From Paractinoplanes atraurantiacus (GTDB lineage: Bacteria; Actinomycetota; Actinomycetes; Mycobacteriales; Micromonosporaceae), in the NCBI RefSeq assembly GCF_900215205.1, contig NZ_OBDY01000012.1:204869-268868 (forward strand): DNA of 64,000 nucleotides, given 5' to 3'. Under the pieces are notes generated by a model, which was not told the DNA's origin, made no database searches, and saw nothing but the letters and a program-made list of their open reading frames with translations. Numbering within the stretch: the first letter of the stretch is position 1; each line of letters begins with the position of its first letter. The position numbers and the translations under genes are program-made. This document shows, one piece after another, positions 15,288-22,198 of the stretch.

Positions 15288-15345
15288 GCGGACTGTAAAT
15301 CCGTCGCGAAAGCTACAGAGGTTCGAATCCTCTACCCGCCACAGG
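15288..15345 (+). repeat. attR: 58-bp direct repeat of the tRNA-Tyr 3' half
   Basis: Identical to 3672-3729. This is the displaced 3' part of the original tRNA-Tyr and is not a complete tRNA, because the preceding bases (15270-15287) do not form the 5' half. Confidence 0.92.
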
Positions 15346-15353
15346 CAGGAAGT

Positions 15354-15391
15354 ACGGCCCCGGTACCAGCGGAAACGCGGTCCGGGGCCGT
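15354..15391 (+). terminator. Original host terminator of tRNA-Tyr, now beyond attR
   Basis: ACGGCCCCGG pairs with CCGGGGCCGT (about 10 bp, longer with mismatches), followed by TCTCGTTGT. Sequence around the stem differs from the element's copy at 3739-3776. Confidence 0.65.
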
Positions 15392-15412
15392 TCTCGTTGT
15401 GATCACGCTTGT

Positions 15413-15592
15413 CCGGCCGCCGAGACGACCGCTCGGGATCTGACCCCCCGGGAAAGCGCCTGCTGCTCTATCTACGGCTTCACCTTCGACCCGGGCGACG
15501 CAGGTCTCCGGCTGGAGATCACAGCCCCGGACACACAGGTCGATGTTCTGGACGCGCTGCACCAACGGGCCGCCGACCGGATGCGGTCGTGA
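15413..15592 (+). pseudogene. 3' fragment of a small conserved protein, 5' part missing at attR
   Basis: The plus frame encodes AAETTARDLTPRESACCSIYGF and ends LDALHQRAADRMRS with TGA at 15590-15592. The ESACCS...F pattern with a VDVLDAL end is typical of short proteins found beside MerR-type metal regulators in actinobacteria. No start codon or N-terminal half exists; the similarity begins just after the tRNA terminator, suggesting a deletion at the element border. It overlaps the next gene by GTGA. Confidence 0.55.
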
Positions 15593-15714
15593 CCGGCCTG
15601 TGCAGCGGCCAGCTCGCCGACGCGGCCAGGGTAAACCTGCAAACCCTGCGTTACTACGAACGACGTGGCCCGCCGGCCCCACCTCAGCGCAGCCTCGGAG
15701 GCCATCGGCTTTGA
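15589..15714 (+). pseudogene. Truncated MerR-family regulator (first 41 residues)
   Basis: From GTG 15589 the frame gives the MerR DNA-binding start: QLADAARVNLQTLRYYERRG, then SLGGHRL, and a stop at 15712-15714. Intact members continue with 'Y' and about 90 more residues (second helix-turn-helix, coiled coil, metal-binding loop). The end falls only 10 bp before the arsM stop, so a deletion has joined this gene to the arsenic cluster. Without its dimerisation part it is probably not functional. Confidence 0.75.
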
Positions 15715-15723
15715 CTCAGCGGA

Positions 15724-16515
15724 TCAGCTACGGTTCGCCCGCACGATCGCGGCGTGCATGCCCTCGGCGTAGCCGCCGGTGAACTCGACGCTGACGTCCG
15801 AGAAGCCAGCGGCAGTGAGTCCGTCGATGTACTCGGACCGGGACAGGGCGCCTGCGATGCAGGACGACCAGTCCCCCACCACTCCCCGCTGCTCAGGGGT
15901 GAGGTGATCCTCTGCGACGACGTCCGAGATGCCGATCCGGCCCCCGGGACGGATGACCCGGTGCATTTCAGCGAAGACGGACGGCTTGTCAGCGGACAGG
16001 TTGATCACGCAGTTGGAGATCACCACGTCGACTGACGCGTCCGGCAACGGGATCTCCTCGATGTGGCCCTTGTGAAACTCGACGTTCGTCACGCCTGCCT
16101 CGGCGGTGTTGCGGCGTGCCAGCTCCAGCATCTCGTCGGTCATGTCCAGGCCGTGAACGTGGCCGGTGGGGCCGACGCGGCGGGCGGACAGCAGCACGTC
16201 GATGCCACCGCCGGAGCCGAGGTCAAGGACCGTCTCCCCCGGGTTCAGGTCGGCCACCCGGAGCGGGTTGCCGCAGCCCAAGCTCGCCCTGAGCGCGGCC
16301 TCGGGCAGCTCGCCCTGCTCGTCCTCGGCGTAGAAGGTGCCGCTGCCGCAGTCGCCGCCCTCGGCGGCCCGGGTGGCGGCGTCGGCGTAGCGGGCACGGA
16401 CCTGCTCGCGGATGCTGGTGCCCTCTTCGGCGACGGCAGGCGTGCCGCAGCAGCTCGGCGCGGCCTGGGTCTCGGCGGCCTCTTTGGCGCTGATGATGGT
16501 GACGGGCTCGGTCAT
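15724..16515 (-). CDS. arsM: Arsenite S-adenosylmethionine methyltransferase
   Basis: The product is 263 aa. The SAM-binding motif is VLDLGSGGGID (about 96-106). The conserved arsenic-binding cysteines are visible, including Cys169 (ISNCVINL) and Cys219 (DWSSCIAG), spaced 50 residues as in characterised ArsM, plus Cys56, Cys81 and an N-terminal Cys-Cys pair at 22-23. The enzyme methylates As(III) to mono-, di- and trimethyl forms in the cytoplasm. It is divergent from arsR, and both starts flank the operator region, so arsenite induction is likely. Confidence 0.93.
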   Translation of the reverse strand: MTEPVTIISAKEAAETQAAPSCCGTPAVAEEGTSIREQVRARYADAATRAAEGGDCGSGTFYAEDEQGELPEAALRASLGCGNPLRVADLNPGETVLDLGSGGGIDVLLSARRVGPTGHVHGLDMTDEMLELARRNTAEAGVTNVEFHKGHIEEIPLPDASVDVVISNCVINLSADKPSVFAEMHRVIRPGGRIGISDVVAEDHLTPEQRGVVGDWSSCIAGALSRSEYIDGLTAAGFSDVSVEFTGGYAEGMHAAIVRANRS

Positions 16516-16534
16516 GGCGGACCTCCGATGCGAT

Positions 16535-16589
16535 TTCGATGAATGTCGAATCGGCGCCAGCTTGCACCGTGGTTTCGATGTCTGTCAAA
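16535..16589. promoter_or_regulatory. Two ArsR-type operator dyads
   Basis: TTCGA-TGAATG-TCGAA (16535-16550) and TTCGA-TGTCTG-TCAAA (16574-16589) are related imperfect palindromes in the 82-bp gap between arsM and arsR. Binding by the adjacent ArsR is inferred. They would control both directions. Confidence 0.6.
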
Positions 16590-16597
16590 CTCGACGG

Positions 16598-16969
16598 GTG
16601 TCGAATCAAGAACTCGTAGTGCTCGCCGGACCGGACTGCTGCGCCCCCATGGTCGCGGAGCCCCTGGCCGAGATCGATGCGGTCGGGCTGGCGAAAGGCT
16701 TCAAGGCGCTCGGGGATCCGGCGCGGCTACGGCTGCTGTCGATGATTGCGGCCCGCGCCGGCGACGAGGTCTGCGTCTGTGAGCTGACCGACGCGTTCAC
16801 CCAGTCGGGGCCGACGATCTCGCACCACTTGAAGGTGCTCCGTGATGCCGGTCTGGTCACCTCTGAGCGGCGAGGCAGTTGGGTCTATTACCGCGTGGTG
16901 CCATCCGCCCTGGCCGCGCTGTCGAAGCTGCTCGACACCTCGGCGATGGCCGTCGCGGCTGAGGCGTGA
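16598..16969 (+). CDS. arsR: ArsR-family arsenic-responsive repressor
   Basis: The product is 123 aa from GTG 16598; no clear Shine-Dalgarno precedes it, so a leaderless start is possible. The winged helix contains the metal site DEVCVCELTD (the ELCVCDL-type motif, residues ~48-57), then SGPTISHHLKVLRDAGLV, the recognition helix, and the wing SERRGSWVYYRV. Arsenite binding to the cysteines releases it from the operator. The stop overlaps the aquaporin GTG (GTGA), so the three genes arsR, aquaporin and arsC form one operon. Confidence 0.93.
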   Translation: MSNQELVVLAGPDCCAPMVAEPLAEIDAVGLAKGFKALGDPARLRLLSMIAARAGDEVCVCELTDAFTQSGPTISHHLKVLRDAGLVTSERRGSWVYYRVVPSALAALSKLLDTSAMAVAAEA

Positions 16970-17703
16970 GCCTGGCTCGTCGGCTGAGTGCCGAGTTCGC
17001 CGGTACCGGCCTGTTGGTCGCCGCGGTGGTCGGCTCGGGCATCGCCGCTTCTCGTCTGTCGCCGCGGGACGTTGGGCTTCAACTGCTGGAGAACGCGATC
17101 GCCACGGCGTTCGCCCTGGGTGCGCTGATCCTGATGTTCGGCCCGGTCTCCGGCGCGCACTTCAACCCGGTCGTCTCGGCCGTCGACTGGTGGCTCGGCC
17201 GTCGCGCCGGCGCCGGCCTGACCGGACGGGAACTGGCGGGCTACGCGGCGGCGCAGACGCTCGGGGCCATCACCGGTGCGGTGCTCGTCAACGCAATGTT
17301 CGGCCTGTCCGCCGTCACTTCGTCCCACACCGAGCGCGATGGTGGGAGCCTGTGGCTGGCGGAGGTCGCGGCGACGGCGGGCCTGATTCTGCTGATCGTC
17401 TCGCTGGCTCGCTCGGGCCGGACCTCGACCGCTCCCGCCGCTGTCGGCGCTTACATCGGCGCTGCCTACTGGTGGACGTCGTCCACCAGTTTCGCCAACC
17501 CGGCCGTGACCGTCGGCCGCATGTTCAGCGACACGTTCGCCGGCATCGCACCGGGTTCGGCTCCCGGCTTCATCATCGCCCAGGTCGCGGGCGCCATCGT
17601 CGCCCTCGCGGCTATCGCGTGGTGGTTCCCGACCGCTGCGAACCACGCCGCCGATGTCGTCGTCCCAGCATCCCCATCAACTGATCGCCGGAGTGAACCA
17701 TGA
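16966..17703 (+). CDS. aqpS: Aquaglyceroporin-like channel of the arsenic operon
   Basis: The product is 245 aa with six membrane helices of the MIP fold. The two half-helix motifs are SGAHFNPVVS (NPV replaces NPA) and SFANPAVTVGR (NPA intact). In Sinorhizobium an AqpS channel next to ArsC lets arsenite leave the cell after arsenate reduction. The same order here (arsR-channel-arsC), with no ArsB or Acr3 pump in the window, supports that role. It overlaps arsC by ATGA. Confidence 0.88.
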   Translation: MSLARRLSAEFAGTGLLVAAVVGSGIAASRLSPRDVGLQLLENAIATAFALGALILMFGPVSGAHFNPVVSAVDWWLGRRAGAGLTGRELAGYAAAQTLGAITGAVLVNAMFGLSAVTSSHTERDGGSLWLAEVAATAGLILLIVSLARSGRTSTAPAAVGAYIGAAYWWTSSTSFANPAVTVGRMFSDTFAGIAPGSAPGFIIAQVAGAIVALAAIAWWFPTAANHAADVVVPASPSTDRRSEP

Positions 17704-18101
17704 CCGCCAAGCCCAGCGTCCTGTTCGTCTGCGTCCACAACGCCGGCCGCTCGCAGATGGCCGCCGGCTGGCTGCGTCACCTTGCCGGGGATCGCATCGA
17801 GGTCCGCTCGGCCGGCTCCGAACCGGCTGACCAGATCAACCCAATCGCGATCCAAGCCATGGCCGAGGTCGGCATCGACATCACCGCTGAGGAACCGAAG
17901 AAACTCAGCGACGCCGCCGCTCAAGCCAGCGACGTCATCGTCACCATGGGCTGCGGCGACACCTGCCCGCACTTCCCCGGCAAGCGCTACGAGGACTGGG
18001 AGCTCACCGACCCGGCCGGCCAGCCGATCGAGGTGGTCCGTGGTGTGCGCGACGAGATACGCGCCAGGATCGACAAGCTGATCACTGAGCTTGACGGCTA
18101 G
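17700..18101 (+). CDS. arsC: Arsenate reductase, low-molecular-weight phosphatase type
   Basis: The product is 133 aa. The phosphatase loop is CVHNAGRS (Cys11), and the redox pair lies in VTMGCGDTCP (Cys85, Cys89), as in thioredoxin-linked ArsC. It reduces As(V) to As(III), which then exits through the adjacent channel or is methylated by ArsM. It is the last gene of the arsR operon and starts inside the channel's stop. Confidence 0.94.
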   Translation: MTAKPSVLFVCVHNAGRSQMAAGWLRHLAGDRIEVRSAGSEPADQINPIAIQAMAEVGIDITAEEPKKLSDAAAQASDVIVTMGCGDTCPHFPGKRYEDWELTDPAGQPIEVVRGVRDEIRARIDKLITELDG

Positions 18102-18218
18102 GTCAGACAGTGGGCGGACGGCGCCGATCCTGATCGCGAGCACCGCGACGTCGTACGCGTGCTCGCCGCTCATGGGTCGATGAACATCGACTGTTGCCGG
18201 GTCGGCCTGGCGTAGTGG

Positions 18219-18350
18219 ATCGGTCCGACCATCTCGCACCACCTGAAGGTGCTCCGCGACGCCGGCCTGGTCACCTCGGAGCGGCGTGCCACATGGGTCT
18301 ACTACCGCGTGGTGCCGTCCGCCCTGGCCGCCCTGTCGAAGCAGCCCTGA
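18219..18350 (+). pseudogene. Partial duplicate of arsR (C-terminal third)
   Basis: The frame reads GPTISHHLKVLRDAGLVTSE, then ERRATWVYYRVVPSALAALS, ending with a stop at 18348-18350. It parallels residues ~70-113 of the intact arsR at 16598, with scattered base differences mostly at third positions, so it is an older duplication or a remnant of a second ars operon. It lacks the start and the metal-binding cysteines. Confidence 0.8.
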
Positions 18351-18475
18351 AGATCGCCAAGTGGCACGAATCGGCGCCGGAACCGACAGGCTCTTCGGCG
18401 GCCCCGGCCGCAACACGATCAGCCAGTGACCGCACCGAAGTAATTGATGTGACCCCCATCACTTCTACGACTCCT

Positions 18476-18500
18476 GAAGATACCCCCTTGGGGTATCTTC
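18476..18500. promoter_or_regulatory. CsoR-like operator upstream of the DUF4396 gene
   Basis: GAAGATACCCC-CTT-GGGGTATCTTC is a perfect 11-bp inverted repeat with a 3-nt centre, ending 5 nt before the ATG. The core ATACCCC...GGGGTAT matches the known operator type of copper-sensing CsoR (and related RcnR/CstR) repressors. No csoR gene is in the window, so the repressor must be elsewhere. Confidence 0.75.
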
Positions 18501-18505
18501 GTCAC

Positions 18506-18964
18506 ATGACTACGGCATCGAAGGAATTGACTCGGTCGGCTGTCTCGGCGACTCTGCACTGCCTCACCGGCTGTGCCATCGGGGAGATCCTGGGCATGGT
18601 CATCGGGACGGCGCTCGGCTGGGGCAACGGGGCGACCATCGCGCTCTCCGTCGCCCTGGCCTTCCTGTTCGGCTACTCGCTGGCCATCCGGCCCGTCCTC
18701 AAGGCCGGCCTGAGCTTCCAGCAGGCCCTCGGCGTCGCCCTGGCCGCCGACACCGTCTCCATCGCCGTGATGGAGCTCGTGGACAACGCCGCCCTACTCG
18801 TCATCCCGGGCGCGATGGAAGCCGGCCTCGCTGACCCGCTCTTCTGGGGCAGCCTGGTCGCGGCGCTCGCCATCGCCTTCGTCGTCACCGTGCCGGTCAA
18901 CCGGTGGATGATCTCGCGGGGCAAGGGGCACGCCGTCGCGCACCACTACCACCATCACCACTGA
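18506..18964 (+). CDS. DUF4396 membrane protein with histidine-rich C-terminus
   Basis: The product is 152 aa from ATG 18506, 5 nt after the CsoR-like palindrome, so it would be translated from a very short leader. Four hydrophobic segments lie at about 22-42, 47-66, 75-95 and 115-133. The last residues, GHAVAHHYHHHH, would bind metal. Together with the operator this points to a copper- or other metal-linked membrane protein; transport has not been shown for DUF4396 as far as I know. Its 3' end overlaps a broken methyltransferase gene on the other strand. Confidence 0.8.
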   Translation: MTTASKELTRSAVSATLHCLTGCAIGEILGMVIGTALGWGNGATIALSVALAFLFGYSLAIRPVLKAGLSFQQALGVALAADTVSIAVMELVDNAALLVIPGAMEAGLADPLFWGSLVAALAIAFVVTVPVNRWMISRGKGHAVAHHYHHHH

Positions 18965-19435
18965 ACGGGGCGGACCAGCGTCAGCGACTGATACCGGACG
19001 CCCGCCGCGTACACATGGAAGTCGAGAATCTCGAAGTGGCGGGCCGCCTGTTCCAGCAGCTCCTGGTCGGAGCGGAAGGCGAAGAATCGCGGCGGCACAT
19101 GGTGGTCGTTCGCCGCGACGCCCTCCTCGTGCTTGCCGCCGTAGACGCCCCGGTGGAACAGCCCGCCGGGGCGCCTTGGCCTCGGTGACGGAGACCATCG
19201 ACGGCGACAGGTCGACCGCCGTCACGTCCAGGCCCGACGACTGGAACCAGGCGCTGTCCTGGCCCGTGCCCGAGCCGACCTCGAGCAGCGTGACCGCCCG
19301 GGCCGCCCGGAGCCGGTCGAGGAACGCCGCCCTCTCGGCCAGCTTCCACGGCTCTTTGGTGAACCTGTCGCGGTCGGCGGCCGCGCGCGGACCGTAGGCC
19401 TCGCGGTTGCGGGCCGCCACGTCGCTGTATCTCAT
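18955..19435 (-). pseudogene. SAM-dependent methyltransferase with an internal deletion and frameshift
   Basis: From ATG 19435 the frame is typical of class I methyltransferases (NREAYGPRAAADRDRF, LLEVGSGTGQDSAWF, VDLSPSMVSVTEAKAP) to about residue 90. The rest continues in another frame (GLFHRGVYGGKHEEGV, then a C-terminus ending QSLTLVRPVQW). About 60 residues normally between these parts, including motifs II-III, are missing. A single deletion explains both the loss and the frame change at ~19165-19170. Confidence 0.8.
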
Positions 19436-19493
19436 AGTGGTCTCACTCCGCTAGCCTGACCCGGTCGGCAGGGGTGCGTAAAGGGAGTGTCCG

Positions 19494-19949
19494 ATGACGA
19501 AAGAGGTCCGGACCGACATCGAGACGATGCGTGCCGCCGACGCCGATCGGCACAAGGTCGCCGAGCAGCTCAAGTCCGCGCTCGACGAGGGCCGGCTCAG
19601 CCTCGACGAATACGACGACCGCGTGCGCTCGGCCTACAACTCCAAGACGTACCAGGAACTGCTTCTGCTCCTCACCGACCTGCCGCGTCCCGGCCTCAGC
19701 GCGACCGAGGTCCGCGCCCGGCGCGAGGCCGAGGAGCGCCGCGAGGCGCGCCGGCTGCCGACCGCGATGATGGTGCTCTGGACCATCTGGGCCGCCCTGG
19801 CCACCGTCAACCTGGTCGTCTTCGGGCTGGTCGCCGCCACTGTGGACGGCGACGTCTACCCGTGGCCGGTGTGGCTGCTCGCGCCGGGCGCCGCCCTCGC
19901 CGCGGTGACGGTCGGCGTCCAGGCCATCCGTCACCAGCAGCGGCGTTAG
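19494..19949 (+). CDS. DUF1707 domain protein with two membrane helices
   Basis: The product is 151 aa. The DUF1707 part (about 10-63: MRAADADRHKVAEQLKSALD, EGRLSLDEYDDRVRSAY) is a small helical domain found only in actinobacteria, usually at the N-terminus of membrane proteins. Two membrane segments follow (about 88-112 and 120-143). The function is not known. The gene overlaps the acyltransferase 3' end by 4 nt, tail to tail. Confidence 0.85.
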   Translation: MTKEVRTDIETMRAADADRHKVAEQLKSALDEGRLSLDEYDDRVRSAYNSKTYQELLLLLTDLPRPGLSATEVRARREAEERREARRLPTAMMVLWTIWAALATVNLVVFGLVAATVDGDVYPWPVWLLAPGAALAAVTVGVQAIRHQQRR

Positions 19950-22078
19950 CGCCCGGCCGGGAAGAGCGCCTGGCCGAGCACCGGGGCGAGCGCCTCCGAG
20001 TAGGCCAGCGACATGTGGTTGTCGTCCTTGTAGACCAGCGTGTTGCCGACCAGGATCGGGCACTTCTTGTTCGCGCAGAACCACGGCGTCGGGTCGATCA
20101 CCCGGATGCCGTTCTTGGCGGCCTGCTCGGCGACCATCGCCCGGCGCTGCGGCTCCTGGATGGCCCGGACCTGCGAGCGGTCGCACTTGAAGATCTGTCG
20201 CGGGTTGGTCGCCGCGCACTCCGGGACCACGTCCACCGGGTACGGGGTGTCCTGGAGCAGCACCTTGTTCTTGATGCCGCCCAGCTTGGTCCACGTCTTC
20301 TGCCAGGCCTGCACCCAGGCCGGGTCGTCGGCCAGGCCGGGCCGCTCGATCAGCTTGCCGTCGGCGTCGTAGATGCCGCCGTTGTCGAGGTCGTTGGAGG
20401 CCATGACGACCAGGTCGGGCTTGGCGGCCACGACACGGTCGACGATCTGGTCACGCCAGGCGACGCATTCGGTGTACGGCTTGTTGAGCACCACGTTGAA
20501 GTTGAGCACCGCCGGCAGCTGGCAGGCCGCCTTGGTCAGCGCGACCAGCTTCCAGCCCTGCGCGCGGGCCACCCCGTCGACCGCCGCGAACCACTGGGCC
20601 GCGTGCGAGTCGCCGATCAGGTACATCGTCTTGGCGCCGTTCGGGTCGCCGTAGACGCAGGGCCGGTCCTGCTTGCTGTCGCCGTATCCGAGGTGGCAGA
20701 GGTCCTTGTAGATGACCGGGTTCTGCCCCTGTGCCTCGGTGAGTTTCGGCGTCAGGTTGTCCGGCAGGCGGGAGCCGCGGATCGAGCCGGTGATCAGCTG
20801 GGTGAGCCGGGCCTGCGGATCGCCGGCCTTGGCCACCTCGGCCGCGGTGTCGAATGTGGCCGGTCCGGTCGGGATCGGCGGCGTGAACTGGCCGGCGATC
20901 AGCGACAGCGCGGCCACCCCGGCCGACAGGATCAGGCCCAGGGCCAGACCGCGGCGGGCCCGCGAACGCAGCCAGGGCCGCATCCGGACCGGATTTTCGA
21001 CCAGGTGGTACGTGATGAAGGCGAGCCCGAGCGCACCGACTGCGAACACCAGGTTCGACTTGACGCCGGCGTCGCGCATGAAGGCCAGCGGCCAGATCAT
21101 CAGGACCGGCCAGTGCCAGAGGTACCAGCCGTAGGACAGCTTGCCGATGAACCGGAACGGCGCCGTGCCGATCACGCGGCCCGCGCCCCAGCCCTCGGCC
21201 GACGTGCCGCCGGCGATCACGGCGGCGGTGCCCAGCACCGGAAGCAGGGCGGCCGAGCCGGGGAAGGCCGTCGACTCGTCGTAGGTCACGGCCGCGATGA
21301 CCACGGCGACGAGGCCACCCCAGGTCAGGACCGCGGCCAGAGCTTTGGGTGTACGGCTGAGACGGGCGGCCGCCAGGGCGACCAGCGCCCCGATGCCGAG
21401 CTCCCAGGCCCGGGTGTGCGAGCCGAAGTAGGCCCACGGCGCCGCGTTGGCCGTCTGCTGGACGCTGACGATCAGCGAGACCACGACCAGGGCGCTCAGC
21501 GCGATCGCGGCCCGGCGGTTCTTGCGGGCGCCGGCCCAGACGGCGAGCAGCAGCAGCGGCCAGACCAGGTAGAACTGCTCCTCGACGGCGAGCGACCACA
21601 GGTGCTGCAGAGGCGAGGGAGCCGCTGTCGCGTTGAGGTAGTCCGTCCCCTCGTACGCCAGACGCCAGTTGATGCCGTAGAAGGTGCTGAACAGGCCGTC
21701 GAGCGTGATCGACTTGAAGCGTGTGGCCGGAACGAAGAGCCAGGCGGCCACGATCGTGGCGACCACGACCACGGTCGAGACCGGCAGCAGGCGGATCGCG
21801 CGCCGCGAGTAGAAGCCGGGCAGCGAGATCTTCCCGGTCTTGTTCAGCTCCTTCAGCAGCAGCGTCGTGATGAGGAAGCCGGAGATGACGAAGAACACGT
21901 CCACGCCGACATATCCGCCGGCGAAGGTGCTCAGGCCCGCGTGGCTGAGCACGACCAGCGTCACGGCGATGGCCCGCAGACCCTCGATGTCCGGACGGAA
22001 GCCGATGTGGGCTCCCTCCGCCCGGCGTGCGGGCGGGGTGGCCGGGGCTTCCCGGACTTCGATGGTGGAGGACACCAT
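19946..22078 (-). CDS. Acyltransferase-3 / SGNH fusion (OafA/OatA type)
   Basis: The product is 710 aa from ATG 22078, chosen for a GGAG about 9 nt upstream; ATG 22129 is a longer option without one. The N-terminal acyltransferase-3 domain (about 25-380) has 10-11 membrane helices and the usual R/H motif near SHAGL and FFVISGFLIT. The C-terminal SGNH domain contains GDSHAAQ (nucleophile Ser) and DDNHMS (Asp/His). Such proteins O-acetylate envelope polysaccharides or peptidoglycan. It is divergent from the LLM gene. Confidence 0.9.
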   Translation of the reverse strand: MVSSTIEVREAPATPPARRAEGAHIGFRPDIEGLRAIAVTLVVLSHAGLSTFAGGYVGVDVFFVISGFLITTLLLKELNKTGKISLPGFYSRRAIRLLPVSTVVVVATIVAAWLFVPATRFKSITLDGLFSTFYGINWRLAYEGTDYLNATAAPSPLQHLWSLAVEEQFYLVWPLLLLAVWAGARKNRRAAIALSALVVVSLIVSVQQTANAAPWAYFGSHTRAWELGIGALVALAAARLSRTPKALAAVLTWGGLVAVVIAAVTYDESTAFPGSAALLPVLGTAAVIAGGTSAEGWGAGRVIGTAPFRFIGKLSYGWYLWHWPVLMIWPLAFMRDAGVKSNLVFAVGALGLAFITYHLVENPVRMRPWLRSRARRGLALGLILSAGVAALSLIAGQFTPPIPTGPATFDTAAEVAKAGDPQARLTQLITGSIRGSRLPDNLTPKLTEAQGQNPVIYKDLCHLGYGDSKQDRPCVYGDPNGAKTMYLIGDSHAAQWFAAVDGVARAQGWKLVALTKAACQLPAVLNFNVVLNKPYTECVAWRDQIVDRVVAAKPDLVVMASNDLDNGGIYDADGKLIERPGLADDPAWVQAWQKTWTKLGGIKNKVLLQDTPYPVDVVPECAATNPRQIFKCDRSQVRAIQEPQRRAMVAEQAAKNGIRVIDPTPWFCANKKCPILVGNTLVYKDDNHMSLAYSEALAPVLGQALFPAGR

Positions 22079-22198
22079 GAGTTGCTGCTCCAGTCGAGGG
22101 TTGACAGTCACCGCACGTCGAGGGTTCATGGTCGTCGCACAAGATACCGATGACCTGGGCACAGGTCGACCCGGTAGCCGACGCGCTAGGGTCGGATC

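Larger units (their letters stand above)
3672..15345. mobile_element. Integrated AICE-type conjugative element at tRNA-Tyr (11.7 kb)
   Basis: The element is bounded by 58-bp identical direct repeats derived from the tRNA-Tyr 3' half. Its gene order is int, xis, RecA-like ATPase, primase-polymerase, zinc-ribbon and small proteins, FtsK/TraB-type translocase, small spread-like proteins, DUF2637, DUF6284, GntR regulator and glycosyltransferase. A site-specific integrase, replication genes and a single DNA translocase, without relaxase or type IV secretion genes, define AICEs of actinomycetes, which transfer double-stranded DNA between hyphae. Genes 3847-13246 all run on the minus strand; the last two run plus and use clearly more A/T-ending codons. 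One small gene appears frameshifted; otherwise the element looks intact. Confidence 0.9.
18102..18505. other. 404-bp gap with an arsR remnant and a metal-type operator
   Basis: Bases 18219-18350 are a partial copy of arsR, and 18476-18500 a CsoR-like palindrome (separate entries). I see no intact gene in 18102-18218 or 18351-18475. Confidence 0.6.

Noticed and set aside
15270..15345. Second tRNA-Tyr gene at attR
   Set aside because: Only the 3' half is present; the bases upstream cannot form the acceptor and D arms.
18102..18218. Possible small gene after arsC
   Set aside because: No start with a ribosome site and no family-like sequence was found.
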